Shown in pieces: positions 35,453-44,752 of a DNA stretch of 64,000 bases. The notes below the pieces were generated by a model. It was not told where the DNA came from and did not search any database. It saw only the letters and a list, made by a program, of their open reading frames with translations. The DNA comes from Gammaproteobacteria bacterium (GTDB lineage: Bacteria; Pseudomonadota; Gammaproteobacteria; Pseudomonadales; Azotimanducaceae): assembly GCA_026707045.1 (NCBI GenBank), contig JAPOXO010000062.1, positions 1 through 64,000 on the forward strand, in the 5' to 3' direction. The translations under genes and the position numbers were made by a program. Each line of letters opens with the position of its first letter. Position 1 is the stretch's first letter.

Positions 35453-36030
35453 TTACTGCACACGAGATCTACTATGAGACCTCGGGACGGGAACTGTTTT
35501 CAGGTCTCAATGCAACAGTGCGGTCGGGAGAACTTGTAGAAGTTTACGGGCCCAACGGGTCGGGCAAGACAACGCTTTTGCGCATATTGGCAGGACTCCA
35601 CAGACCCGATTCCGGTCAAGTGATTCGTCACGCAAACAGTACGGGGTTCTTGAGCCATCGCGTAGGGCTGGCACGTTTGTTAACCGTGCGAGAAAACATT
35701 CGATGGTCGATCGCTTTGTCCCGAGCCCATTTTGCGGAAGCAAGAGTCCTTAGTGTTTTGAAGCAATTCGAACTCACGAGTTGTGCTCAATCATTAGTAA
35801 GAGATCTCTCCGCTGGACAAGTGAAGAGAAGTGCATTGGCCGCACTCGTACTTTCCGACCACCAATTATGGTTGCTCGACGAACCTTCTGGGTCCCTTGA
35901 TGCAGAGGGCGAAGAACTGCTCTGCCAAACAGTGTCAAGTCATTGTCAAGCGGGCGGAGCAGCCATCGTTGCTACTCACACATCGATTGCACTGACAGCG
36001 AACCGACGAATTGACTTGGGTTCGACATGA
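35422..36030 (+). CDS. ccmA: Heme exporter ATPase CcmA
   Basis: CcmA is the ATP-binding subunit of the CcmABCD complex, which releases holo-CcmE for cytochrome c maturation. The 202-residue protein has Walker A GPNGSGKTT, the CcmA-type signature LSAGQVKRSALAAL, Walker B LWLLDEPSGSLD and ATH as switch. The ATG at 35422 overlaps yheU by 31 bases; a later TTG at 35449 is possible. The stop overlaps ccmB ATG by four bases. Confidence 0.95.
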   Translation: MRAEKLPNSLITAHEIYYETSGRELFSGLNATVRSGELVEVYGPNGSGKTTLLRILAGLHRPDSGQVIRHANSTGFLSHRVGLARLLTVRENIRWSIALSRAHFAEARVLSVLKQFELTSCAQSLVRDLSAGQVKRSALAALVLSDHQLWLLDEPSGSLDAEGEELLCQTVSSHCQAGGAAIVATHTSIALTANRRIDLGST

Positions 36031-36695
36031 AGGTATTTCTCGCCACTCTTCGTCGCGACTTGCTGGTCGCGATACGAACAGGAAGCGAGACGCTCAATCC
36101 CCTTGTGTTTCTGGTGTTGGTTGGAGTGATTTTCGCCCTAGTTCTAGGGAACGATCATGCTGCGCGGGAACTCACTGGGATACCTGTCGTTTGGACTACT
36201 GCGCTCTTCGCCAATATGCTGGCGTTGGAGGGGTTGTTTCGTCGCGAACAAGACGAAGGAACTCTCGCCACAATACTGGTTGCAAACGAATCCGCACTTC
36301 CAGCAACAGTTGCAAAGTTGATTGCCCATTGGTTGTTGACCGGCTTACCTATTAGCGTACTTGCACCCCTGATTGGGCTTGGATTCGGACTCTCGTTTGA
36401 GACTCTGGGCATACTATCGGGAACTCTTCTGATAGGGACTCCCATATTGACTTTAGTTGGAGCAATTGGAGCTGCACTTGTCGTAGGACTAGGTCGTGGG
36501 GGCGTTTTGCTCACACTCTTGGTACTGCCGCTATTTGTCCCTGTTTTGCTCTTGGGAATCGGTACTTGTCAACAGTTTCAGTTCAATGCAGAATACATAC
36601 CGCCCCTATTGGGCCTGCTTGCAATTCTGTCAGGAGCGATTACAGCAATTCCCATATCGATTGCACCCATTCTTCGTTTCAGTCAGGACCAATAG
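36027..36695 (+). CDS. ccmB: Heme exporter permease CcmB
   Basis: This 222-residue inner-membrane subunit has six predicted helices. The family pattern is clear: RRDLLVAIRTGSETLNPLVF at the N-terminus, FRREQDEGTL in the first cytoplasmic region, and PLFVPVLLLGIG in the C-terminal half. It partners CcmA. The ATG overlaps the ccmA stop (ATGA), indicating translational coupling. A gap of 67 bases follows before ccmC. Confidence 0.94.
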   Translation: MKVFLATLRRDLLVAIRTGSETLNPLVFLVLVGVIFALVLGNDHAARELTGIPVVWTTALFANMLALEGLFRREQDEGTLATILVANESALPATVAKLIAHWLLTGLPISVLAPLIGLGFGLSFETLGILSGTLLIGTPILTLVGAIGAALVVGLGRGGVLLTLLVLPLFVPVLLLGIGTCQQFQFNAEYIPPLLGLLAILSGAITAIPISIAPILRFSQDQ

Positions 36696-36762
36696 AAAAA
36701 GCGAAATTAGAATTGACCGACGCTAGACAAATTAGCTAACAGGACGCAAACCTTCGGTATAC

Positions 36763-37509
36763 GTGAATTTTCTGACTGATACTTTGCATCGCATGATGTC
36801 TCCCGAAATTTTTTTTCGTGGGTCACTTATGTGGGTGTATTGCCTGTACTTAATCGGAATCCTTGGGCTGTCACTTGGAACAATTTGGGGATTGTTTTTT
36901 GTTCCGCCTGAGAAATTTCAAGGCGACAGTTTCCGAATCATGTTTATTCATGTACCTGCGGCGCACCTTTCTCAAATCATTTACATCGGAATTGCAGTTG
37001 CCGGAGTGGTTTATATCGTTTGGCGCACAAAGATGGCAGACGTCTTTATGGCCGCGGCTGCACCAGTAGGACTAATTACTACTGGACTAGCATTGCTTTC
37101 GGGAATTGTGTGGGGGAAACCGACATGGGGAACTTGGTGGGTCTGGGATGCAAGAACCATTTCAGTTCTGATTCTGTTCTTTCTCTTCTTTGGTCAAATT
37201 GCATTGAGGCAAGCCGTTTCTCGTCCCGAAAGAGCTGCATTTGCTGTTAGCGTATTGGCAATCGTCGGTGCGATTAACATACCAATCATCAAATATTCAG
37301 TAGAGTGGTTCACCACTCTACACCAGCCAGCGAGCATCACATTGACACGAGAAAGCGCGATATCCATGGTTTTTCTCATTCCCCTGCTCATCAACATCGC
37401 CAGTTTCTACATATACATTGCCGGAGTTGTTCTTGCAGGAATGCGAACGCTTGTCTTGCGTCGGCACAAACATACGTCATGGGTACAAGCTTGGACTGGG
37501 AGTAGCTAA
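36763..37509 (+). CDS. ccmC: Heme-handling protein CcmC
   Basis: CcmC delivers heme to the CcmE chaperone in the periplasm. The 248-residue, six-helix protein has the tryptophan-rich WWD domain GKPTWGTWWVWDARTIS and heme-ligand histidines in the flanking periplasmic loops (MFIHVPAAH and YSVEWFTTLHQPAS). Start is GTG. The ccmD GTG begins two bases after the TAA. Confidence 0.95.
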   Translation: MNFLTDTLHRMMSPEIFFRGSLMWVYCLYLIGILGLSLGTIWGLFFVPPEKFQGDSFRIMFIHVPAAHLSQIIYIGIAVAGVVYIVWRTKMADVFMAAAAPVGLITTGLALLSGIVWGKPTWGTWWVWDARTISVLILFFLFFGQIALRQAVSRPERAAFAVSVLAIVGAINIPIIKYSVEWFTTLHQPASITLTRESAISMVFLIPLLINIASFYIYIAGVVLAGMRTLVLRRHKHTSWVQAWTGSS

Positions 37510-37511
37510 TT

Positions 37512-37664
37512 GTGCTAGAAGCCTTTGCGATGGGAGACCATGGTGTATACGTTTGGAGCGTCTATATTGTGAGCATTGGATTCTTGATCGGACTAGGAAT
37601 GTATCCATTAATGTCTCTGAGGCATCTGAAGCGCAAAAACTCTAATAGAGAGGAAATCGAATGA
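37512..37664 (+). CDS. ccmD: Heme exporter small subunit CcmD
   Basis: This 50-residue protein is translated from GTG at 37512 to TGA at 37662-37664. It has the family pattern: a short N-region with MGDHGVYVW, one membrane helix (SVYIVSIGFLIGLGMYPLM) and a basic tail RHLKRKNSN. CcmD stabilises the CcmABC-CcmE complex. It fits exactly between ccmC and ccmE, and its stop overlaps the ccmE start by four bases (ATGA). Confidence 0.92.
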   Translation: MLEAFAMGDHGVYVWSVYIVSIGFLIGLGMYPLMSLRHLKRKNSNREEIE

Positions 37665-38092
37665 AAGCCGTGCGACGCCGGAGAATGCTGATTCTGGCGT
37701 TCCTATTCTGTGGTGGTTCCGTTACAGTTGCTCTCGCTGTCGTAGCACTTCAGCAGTACATAAACCATTTCTATCTTCCGCACGAAATACTAGACGGAAC
37801 TGCACCCATTGACCGCCAGATACGAGCAGGTGGAATGGTTGTTCATGAAAGCGTGGTATATGAAGCGGAAGGTCTCATGACGACGTTTGAGCTTAGTGAC
37901 CTCAAGGGCTCAACATTTAGCGTACGTTATGAAGGACTCTTGCCGAGTTTGTTCCGAGAGGGACAGGGAGCGATCGTGATAGGGATCTTGAATGAGCGTA
38001 AGACGTTCATTGCGAACGAAGTGCTTGCAAAGCACGACGAGAACTATGTCCCTCCGGAACTAAAAGACCTACACGAAGCCAATGATCCCTGA
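37661..38092 (+). CDS. ccmE: Periplasmic heme chaperone CcmE
   Basis: CcmE covalently binds heme and passes it to the CcmF/H ligase. The 143-residue protein has a basic start MKAVRRRRM, one N-terminal anchor helix, an OB-fold domain and the heme-attachment His125 in LAKHDENYVPPE, with Tyr129 as the axial ligand of the HxxxY type. GAGAGGAAA precedes the ATG. It overlaps ccmF by 11 bases. Confidence 0.95.
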   Translation: MKAVRRRRMLILAFLFCGGSVTVALAVVALQQYINHFYLPHEILDGTAPIDRQIRAGGMVVHESVVYEAEGLMTTFELSDLKGSTFSVRYEGLLPSLFREGQGAIVIGILNERKTFIANEVLAKHDENYVPPELKDLHEANDP

Positions 38093-40007
38093 ACTCGGCC
38101 ATTTCGCGGCAATTCTTGGTCTCGCATCTGCAATTGGAATCGTTGCGACAGGAATTTGGGGAGCTCTGCACACCAATGAGTCTTGGGTCGAAATGTCGAT
38201 TCGACTTACAAAGCTGCAGTTCGGTGCCCTTGCAATTGCTTTTCTCTTGCTCATTTTGTGTTTTCTGCAAGATGATTTCTCAGTTCTATATGTAGCCAAC
38301 AATTCAAACACCGAATTGCCTTGGTACTACAAAGTGAGTGGAACGTGGGGAGCTCATGAGGGCTCGTTTCTTCTGTGGACACTTGTGACTGCGAGCTGGA
38401 CGCTGGCTGTTGCGCTGCGGTCCAAGAATCTCCCCTTAGACCTGCATGGATACGTACTTGGGACCATGGGCATCCTGAATGTTGCGTTCCTCTTGTTTCT
38501 ACTTGCTTCGAGCAATCCGTTTGAACGTCTCGTACCCAATGTGCCCTTTCAGGGTGCCGACCTCAACCCGATCTTGCAAGATCCAGGTCAAGTCATTCAT
38601 CCGCCTATGCTCTATATCGGGTATATCGGGTTTGCGGTGGCGTTCAGCTTCGGTGTTGCCGCGCTCTGCACAGGAAAACTAGATTCGGCCTGGGCTCGAT
38701 GGACCCGTTCTTGGGTCAACATGGCATGGGGATTTCTCACAATTGGCATTGCTCTAGGCAGCTGGTGGGCGTACTACGAACTTGGATGGGGTGGCTGGTG
38801 GTTTTGGGACCCCGTAGAAAACGCGTCGTTTATGCCTTGGTTGTCTGGTATAGCTCTCATTCACTCTCTCGCGGCAACGGAAAAGCGAGGTGCATTTAAG
38901 AATTGGACGATTCTCCTTGCCTTACTCACGTTTTCAATGTGCCTTGTCGGGGCATTTCTCGTCCGTAGCGGCGTTCTAACAAGTGTGCATGCCTTCGCAG
39001 TGGACCCACAGCGGGGACTGTTTCTGCTCGGTATTCTCGTTGCGGTGGTTGGAGGAGCGCTGTATCTCTATTTCGTACGAGCGTCGACCATTCAAAGTCG
39101 AATTCAGTATTGGGGAATGTCCAGAGAGATACTGATTCTGATAAACAACGCTTTGTTGGTCGTAGCCGTCATCACCATCATGCTTGGGACTCTCTATCCT
39201 CTGGGCTATGAGTGGTTCACAGATGGAGAGAAGCTCTCGGTCGGGGGCCCATACTTCAATCGAATCTTTTTGCCATTAATGATCGTGTTGGCTTTTTTTC
39301 TTGCGCTCGCACCGATCTCGCAGTGGAAGAACACTCCCATGCTGCTTATCAAGAGAAGCTCGATTCTGCTGGCTGGCTCTGCTGTAGTCGCATTGGTTTT
39401 GCCGTGGATTCTTTGGAAGTCTCTAAATTTTGGAGTTACGTGTGCAATCGCGCTCGCGCTATGGATCGTTACAACGCACTTCAAGGCACTCTGGCGCCAA
39501 CGCAAGTCTCTGACTCTAGGGTATTTGGGGATGGTTGTGGCTCATGTTGGATTCGCGATCGCCATCTCGGGAGTGGCCGTAACCAGTGCGTTTTCCCATG
39601 AGCAAGCTGCACGCATGCAACCTGGAGAATCACTGGTTCTCAATGAAAATACATTCGAGCTTGTCGACGTTGGCCAAACACAAGCTCCAAACTACACTGC
39701 TGATCGTGCACACTTCCGTATCAACGGTAATCGAAACATGTTTCCTGAGAGACGAAACTACCCCCTTCGCCAAACGATCACTACTGAAGCGGCAATTACA
39801 CCCGGACTGTTTCGTGATTTGTATATATCCCTCGGAAACCCGATTGAAAACGGATCATGGGGTGTCCGAGTACAAGAGAAACCCCTTGTTCGATGGATTT
39901 GGCTTGGCGCGTTTGTCATGGCGTTGGCTGCAATGGTCGCATGTCTGGACAAACGTTACAAAAGACTTGCCAAGCGAGACGTTCTCAAATCAGTAGCGCA
40001 AGCATGA
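38082..40007 (+). CDS. ccmF: Cytochrome c heme lyase subunit CcmF
   Basis: This 641-residue polytopic membrane protein attaches heme to apocytochromes together with CcmH. It shows the WWD domain GWGGWWFWDPVENASFMPWL and the heme-binding histidine regions (GTWGAHEGSF and ALIHSLA). It also has the family segment VHAFAVDPQRG and a large C-terminal periplasmic domain before a final helix. Length matches the family. Its TGA overlaps the ccmG ATG (ATGA). Confidence 0.96.
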   Translation: MIPELGHFAAILGLASAIGIVATGIWGALHTNESWVEMSIRLTKLQFGALAIAFLLLILCFLQDDFSVLYVANNSNTELPWYYKVSGTWGAHEGSFLLWTLVTASWTLAVALRSKNLPLDLHGYVLGTMGILNVAFLLFLLASSNPFERLVPNVPFQGADLNPILQDPGQVIHPPMLYIGYIGFAVAFSFGVAALCTGKLDSAWARWTRSWVNMAWGFLTIGIALGSWWAYYELGWGGWWFWDPVENASFMPWLSGIALIHSLAATEKRGAFKNWTILLALLTFSMCLVGAFLVRSGVLTSVHAFAVDPQRGLFLLGILVAVVGGALYLYFVRASTIQSRIQYWGMSREILILINNALLVVAVITIMLGTLYPLGYEWFTDGEKLSVGGPYFNRIFLPLMIVLAFFLALAPISQWKNTPMLLIKRSSILLAGSAVVALVLPWILWKSLNFGVTCAIALALWIVTTHFKALWRQRKSLTLGYLGMVVAHVGFAIAISGVAVTSAFSHEQAARMQPGESLVLNENTFELVDVGQTQAPNYTADRAHFRINGNRNMFPERRNYPLRQTITTEAAITPGLFRDLYISLGNPIENGSWGVRVQEKPLVRWIWLGAFVMALAAMVACLDKRYKRLAKRDVLKSVAQA

Positions 40008-40543
40008 CGCGACGCCAGTGGAGAATCTTGCTGGCATGCCCTTTGTTAGGGTTTCTTGCACTGGTGTTCATTCTGACGATTGCTTTTGATCTCGGGCGAC
40101 ACGACATCCACCCCTCTTCTCTAATCGACAAGCCATTTCCTGATTTTGAGCTACCCTCGCTTCGGACTCACGAAACCGTAAATCTAGGCAGTCTCTTGGG
40201 CGAAGCTCGGCTGATAAACATCTGGGCGTCGTGGTGTATAGCTTGCAGATCGGAACACGGCCTTCTCCAGCAAATCGCGGAGCGAGGAGATGTTTCGATT
40301 GTTGGAGTTAATTACAAGGATCAAAGGAGCGATGCTGTGTCTTGGCTCTTTGAACTGGGCGATCCTTTTGCTATGAACATCTTTGATTCAGAAGGGGATC
40401 TTGGCGTGGACTTAGGGGTCTATGGTGCACCCGAGACGTTTCTAGTCGATGCACAAGGATTCATACGCTACAAACGCGTCGGACCGCTGACCGATCAAAT
40501 ATGGCAGGACGAGATTGAACCGATTCTCCGGAGTTGGGACTAA
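40004..40543 (+). CDS. ccmG: Thiol:disulfide interchange protein CcmG/DsbE
   Basis: CcmG is a membrane-anchored thioredoxin-like protein that keeps apocytochrome CxxCH cysteines reduced. The 179-residue protein has an N-terminal anchor (about 7-28), the active site WCIAC with Cys78 and Cys81 (the family usually has WCxPC or WCxxC), GVNYKD, and a cis-Pro in YGAPETFLVD. The ATG lies in the ATGA overlap with ccmF; the open frame extends further upstream only inside ccmF. Confidence 0.95.
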   Translation: MTRRQWRILLACPLLGFLALVFILTIAFDLGRHDIHPSSLIDKPFPDFELPSLRTHETVNLGSLLGEARLINIWASWCIACRSEHGLLQQIAERGDVSIVGVNYKDQRSDAVSWLFELGDPFAMNIFDSEGDLGVDLGVYGAPETFLVDAQGFIRYKRVGPLTDQIWQDEIEPILRSWD

Positions 40544-40545
40544 CC

Positions 40546-40971
40546 GTGTTTGTATCTGCGTTGCTTGTCCTCGCTTTGGGTGTTGGTGTTGGCGTAGACG
40601 ATTTTCAGTTCGACTCTCAGACCAACGCCGATCGCTATTCGAAGCTCATCGAAGAATTTCGGTGTCCAAAGTGTCTGAACACCAATCTGGCTGGTTCCGA
40701 TGCTCCTATTGCTCAAGATCTCAGACGTGCTGTCTACAGGCTAATAAACGAAGGAAAGACCGATCAGGAGATCCGAACCTACATGCGTGAGCGGTACGGA
40801 GACTTCATCCTGTATAACCCTCGTCTAACACCAAAGACTGTAATGCTCTGGTTTACACCCTTGCTTCTTGTATTGGTTGGAGCTTGGCTCATCCTAAGGC
40901 TGAAAGATAGACGGTCAACCGTTACGCTGACAACCGAAGAAGCTGAACGACTCCGTAATCTCACTTCGTGA
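40546..40971 (+). CDS. ccmH: Cytochrome c maturation protein CcmH
   Basis: This is a periplasmic, membrane-attached thiol-oxidoreductase that works with CcmG and CcmF. The 141-residue protein has an N-terminal hydrophobic segment, the active site RCPKC (Cys40, Cys43) followed by NTNLAGSDAPIAQDLR, and one C-terminal helix (about 96-116). GTG at 40546 starts two bases after ccmG; a TTG at 40534 would add four residues. The N-terminus lacks the usual basic residues of a signal peptide. It overlaps ccmI by four bases (GTGA). Confidence 0.94.
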   Translation: MFVSALLVLALGVGVGVDDFQFDSQTNADRYSKLIEEFRCPKCLNTNLAGSDAPIAQDLRRAVYRLINEGKTDQEIRTYMRERYGDFILYNPRLTPKTVMLWFTPLLLVLVGAWLILRLKDRRSTVTLTTEEAERLRNLTS

Positions 40972-42470
40972 TCTTTCTTGTATTTGGGTTCGTTCTGGCG
41001 ATTGTTGGATATTGGATCCATTTAGACACAAAGTATCGCCAACAACGAAACAGGTGGACGCGGAAAGATGCAAATCTTCTGATTCACGAAGAACGAAAAT
41101 CCGAGCAATTGATGGATCAGCCTACTAGCGAACGAGATGAAGGAGAAAGCCCTTCAGATATTGATTTGATTTTGCTGGACGACGTGGAATCTGCTGGCGT
41201 TGGCTACACAACCACACCAACACACACTTGGTTTCCCTATGCCTCTGCGGCGGTTCTTGCTGTGTTTGCGCTTGGAGGCTATCTGATTTGGGGGGACCCC
41301 TTTGCGATGCGAATGGAACGCATTCAGGAGCAATTTCAGAATGCTACCACGGAGGAAGATCTAGACGAGATCATACGATTGCTACAGGCGAGAAACTCAT
41401 CCAAGCACGGAGATATCGCATCGGCCAATTACCTAATTAGTGCCTACTCAATCAAGGAGGACTACGAGAGTGTCGTGCGAGAGCACAAGTTGGCGGAACA
41501 ACGCGGCACGAATTCGCTTGATTCGGACGTGGATAGAGTTCGAGCAGCATTCGATCTTGATGGGCAAAGAGTTTCAGACGAGACACAGGTCATCGTTGAT
41601 CGCATTCTTTCTCAAGTTCCGGACCATCCGATGATTTTGCAATTGATGGCAATTCAAGCCTATACATTAGTTGACTATCCCAAGGCTCGAGAGTACTTGG
41701 AAAGGCTTCTTCGACAACCAGTGGGATCACGTGTCGTCGCGCTTTTCGAGCAATTACTAACAGAAACAATCAAGAACTTGGATGAAAACCATGTGGGTAT
41801 CCATGTAAAAGTGCACATAGAAGAATTGGTAACACCTCATCAATGGCTTTATGTCTTCGCTCAACTGGACGACGGGTCTCCTCCAATTGCCGTAGTTCGA
41901 AGGGCTAACGTTGGGCCGGGTACTTACAGTCTATTGCTCGATGACATCGTCTCCATGGTTCCCGGAAGGCATCTTTCGTCTTTTGATCGCGTGGTAATAG
42001 TCGCTCGGATTTCGCCTAGTTCGAATGTTGCTGATATCGATGGTGCTAGCCAAATTCAAAGTGGCTGGGTGAGTCCTTCTCCGAATACAAGCGTCTCGTT
42101 GAGGCTTTCTGAAAATGTGGCCGTCGACTCAATTGCTGTTACTGTCGCATTGGATCCAGGATTGAAGGTGGAAAACGATTGGCCAGTTTTCGTTATAGGT
42201 CGAAGAGTCGGCACTCCGGGCCCTCCCTTGGTTGTAAAACGCGTGTTGGTTAGCGATTTGCCGATTTCCCTGACGCTATCTGCAAACGACACGATGCTGC
42301 CTGATTCAGAGTTTCCAAAAGAGGCAATTGAAGTTTTCGCCCGGGCCTCCAGTACTGGTAGTGCGACTCGCAGCGAAAACGATATAGAGAGCCAGAAGGT
42401 TCAAGCAAAGATAGGACAATCAATCGGGCTTAGATTGGACCAGTTGGTAGAGCCGTCGGGAGAACCATGA
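40968..42470 (+). CDS. ccmI: Cytochrome c maturation chaperone CcmI (TPR)
   Basis: CcmI presents apocytochromes to the heme ligation complex. The 500-residue protein has an N-terminal helix (about 1-18), a cytoplasmic linker, a second helix (about 88-108, YASAAVLAVFALGGYLIW) and TPR-like repeats (about 120-260). A beta-rich C-terminal periplasmic domain (about 275-480) resembles CcmI/CycH C-terminal domains. Start is GTG in a GTGA overlap with ccmH. It ends the ccm operon. Confidence 0.88.
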   Translation: MIFLVFGFVLAIVGYWIHLDTKYRQQRNRWTRKDANLLIHEERKSEQLMDQPTSERDEGESPSDIDLILLDDVESAGVGYTTTPTHTWFPYASAAVLAVFALGGYLIWGDPFAMRMERIQEQFQNATTEEDLDEIIRLLQARNSSKHGDIASANYLISAYSIKEDYESVVREHKLAEQRGTNSLDSDVDRVRAAFDLDGQRVSDETQVIVDRILSQVPDHPMILQLMAIQAYTLVDYPKAREYLERLLRQPVGSRVVALFEQLLTETIKNLDENHVGIHVKVHIEELVTPHQWLYVFAQLDDGSPPIAVVRRANVGPGTYSLLLDDIVSMVPGRHLSSFDRVVIVARISPSSNVADIDGASQIQSGWVSPSPNTSVSLRLSENVAVDSIAVTVALDPGLKVENDWPVFVIGRRVGTPGPPLVVKRVLVSDLPISLTLSANDTMLPDSEFPKEAIEVFARASSTGSATRSENDIESQKVQAKIGQSIGLRLDQLVEPSGEP

Positions 42471-42577
42471 CCTAAGCGAGAATCCGTCAGTAGCTCCTCA
42501 TGTGAAATCACGTCAGAGTCAGCTGGGTGACGCGGATGGCTACAACCAGGTTGCATTAAGTCTACGTATTGGACTTT

Positions 42578-44578
42578 CTAGGCGTGAGCTTCGACCTTTG
42601 ACGAATACGCAGTATGGGATTTTCTTGGTTCGAAATACACTTTAAATCCATCATCCGGATGAGGGGTTGGAATCGGACGGATTTTTAAGGTGTACTTAGC
42701 TGAACTCAACCTGATGTCGAAGAAGTGGATAAGAGTCGCAGCGTTCATCATTACAAGGAGTTGCGCGAAGTCAGCGCCAAGGCATCGATGGGGACCCACC
42801 CCAAAAGGTACAAACGCACCAGGTTGGCGATGTTCCTCACGATCGGGTAAATAGCGGTCAATATCAAACTGGGTTGGATTTGGAAAATACTCTTCTAAGT
42901 AGTTAGGAACAGAAGTCGCTACCATCACCTGTTCTCCGGCAGGAATCCTATATCCTTCAAAATCAAAGGAATTTGAAACGGTTCGCACAATTGATGGAAC
43001 TACCGGCCACATACGCAGCGATTCCATCATTGCTCGACTGATGACATCAAACTTGGCCAGTGCGGATTTTCCGTTCAAATGGCCTTCAAAGACACTTTCC
43101 GCTTCTTCTCGAGATCTTTCCATCAATTCAGGTTGCTTAAGCAAGGCGTAAAGAAGGAATGAGGTTGCAACAGCGGCAGTTTCCAAACCTGCAAAAAACG
43201 GCCCCAGCGTCGTCAGCCTGAAGTCAGTTTCAGGAACGAGATTTGGATTGTCGCGATGCATCTTTAGACACATGTCAATCAAGTCCGGATTGCGATTTTG
43301 TCGCAAATGGGGATCATGAGCTTCGATCACCTTTTGCGAGAATTCCTTGATTCTCCTATGAGCACGATTGACGCGTGGTCGTGCAAGTTCCATGCTGGGC
43401 CTAGCCTTTGTGACTCGAAGAAGCAGCATGGTTTCTAGAAACAGAATCAAGTCATCTATGTAGTCCGCGGGCGAAACTCCGGTCGTCAGAACGCCAATTT
43501 GCTCAGAGACTAGTCGTTGCATGGTGTAGAAAGCTCGCCTAGGCTTGTCGTCGCTGGAGTTGCCAATTTCCCGTTTTACGATGGAAACAACTTTGTCGAG
43601 CTGATCGGACACCATACGTTGAGAATAGCCATCTCGCATCCCCTTTCGTAACTTGGTGTGATCGTCGCCGTCAACACTCACCATCGATCTTGAAGCCTTA
43701 AATTCCTGGTCGAAGTCTTGCCAAGTCTCCTTGGATCGAAGGTAGTCACGTCCATGACGGTGAACGAAGTTGTTGGCGTTTGCACCGGCCAATACTGTGT
43801 ATTCTCGATTCAGCACTTTCACTCTATAAACTGGACCAAGCTTCAGGTACTGTTCAGTAAGAAACTGTCCGACATTTCCGGCCATTTCGATCGCGTTTCC
43901 TAGGACCGGCAATCCACGTACAGTTGGAGTGGGAGTACGCATTCGAATCCCGCGTCGAATCGTCGCTACGAGAAACTGCAGATTGGGGTCTGAGTGAATG
44001 GTGTGCTCTACAGAACCTTCAATTTCCTGATACTCATCAGTCGACATAAGCTCGTCAAATCCACCGCACGCCTCTGCGATGGCGATAAGCGTCGAATCTC
44101 GTTGGTTCGCTTCACTTCCACTCAAGAGTGTTCCCATCAGGCGAGCCCTTACCTCGCTCACTTCTGTGTCAATTGAACTCGGGTATTTTCGAGTATCCCG
44201 TACCCACCGCGAACGCTTGAAGACTCCGTCTTCATCGACACGCAAGACTCCGCTAGAAACAAGGCGTCGTAGCCCAAGGTCACGAAGAACGTCTGCGCGA
44301 AGTGCCGCGTGCTTCAACCAATGCATTAGCTCCCTGGACCGCTTACTTTGAGCAATATCAGAAAGCGTGGGATCCAGCAAGTACTCGCCAGTGGGAGAAT
44401 CGTCCAGAACCGTCAATTTGCTTTCGGAAATGCTGACTTTTTCCAAAGCGAGAAGGTCTGCAATGACTCCGGCGGCCGTTGACCAATCTAATCGGTCTGG
44501 TTCCATGTGAACGAAAGATCCTTCGTTCTCGTCGATGAACAGAACAATTAGCTCTTCAGTGATAGTAAGGTTTGCCAT
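42578..44578 (-). CDS. GPP34 (GOLPH3-like) domain fused to cytochrome P450
   Basis: This single frame of about 666 residues contains two recognisable domains. Residues 1 to about 215 match the GPP34/GOLPH3 family: LTITEELIVLFIDEN, then DDSPTGEYLLDPTL, LRRLVSSGVLR, YPSSIDTEVSEVRARL and LIAIAEACGG, in the same order as actinobacterial GPP34 proteins. Residues from about 220 are a cytochrome P450: I-helix AGLETAA, the ExxR motif ESLR, DRYLPDR as the PERF equivalent, and the heme loop FGVGPHRCLG with the thiolate Cys at about 599. The frame continues upstream to a TTG at 44608, but the ATG at 44576-44578 directly precedes the conserved domain. GPP34 proteins bind anionic lipids, so membrane recruitment of the P450 is a reasonable inference. 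The substrate is unknown. Confidence 0.9.
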   Translation of the reverse strand: MANLTITEELIVLFIDENEGSFVHMEPDRLDWSTAAGVIADLLALEKVSISESKLTVLDDSPTGEYLLDPTLSDIAQSKRSRELMHWLKHAALRADVLRDLGLRRLVSSGVLRVDEDGVFKRSRWVRDTRKYPSSIDTEVSEVRARLMGTLLSGSEANQRDSTLIAIAEACGGFDELMSTDEYQEIEGSVEHTIHSDPNLQFLVATIRRGIRMRTPTPTVRGLPVLGNAIEMAGNVGQFLTEQYLKLGPVYRVKVLNREYTVLAGANANNFVHRHGRDYLRSKETWQDFDQEFKASRSMVSVDGDDHTKLRKGMRDGYSQRMVSDQLDKVVSIVKREIGNSSDDKPRRAFYTMQRLVSEQIGVLTTGVSPADYIDDLILFLETMLLLRVTKARPSMELARPRVNRAHRRIKEFSQKVIEAHDPHLRQNRNPDLIDMCLKMHRDNPNLVPETDFRLTTLGPFFAGLETAAVATSFLLYALLKQPELMERSREEAESVFEGHLNGKSALAKFDVISRAMMESLRMWPVVPSIVRTVSNSFDFEGYRIPAGEQVMVATSVPNYLEEYFPNPTQFDIDRYLPDREEHRQPGAFVPFGVGPHRCLGADFAQLLVMMNAATLIHFFDIRLSSAKYTLKIRPIPTPHPDDGFKVYFEPRKSHTAYSSKVEAHA

Positions 44579-44752
44579 GATTTTGAAATTAATCTTTCCT
44601 TGCCCCAATCAAAAATTACTTGCTCGGGTCGTCCTAGGACTTAGACAATGACATTCACTAGTAGTTACACACATCCGCAGAGAGTTGATCATACCGGAAC
44701 AGTTGTTACTTCCCAGGATTTTTACAGAACACTCTTTTGAATCGACAGCGCT

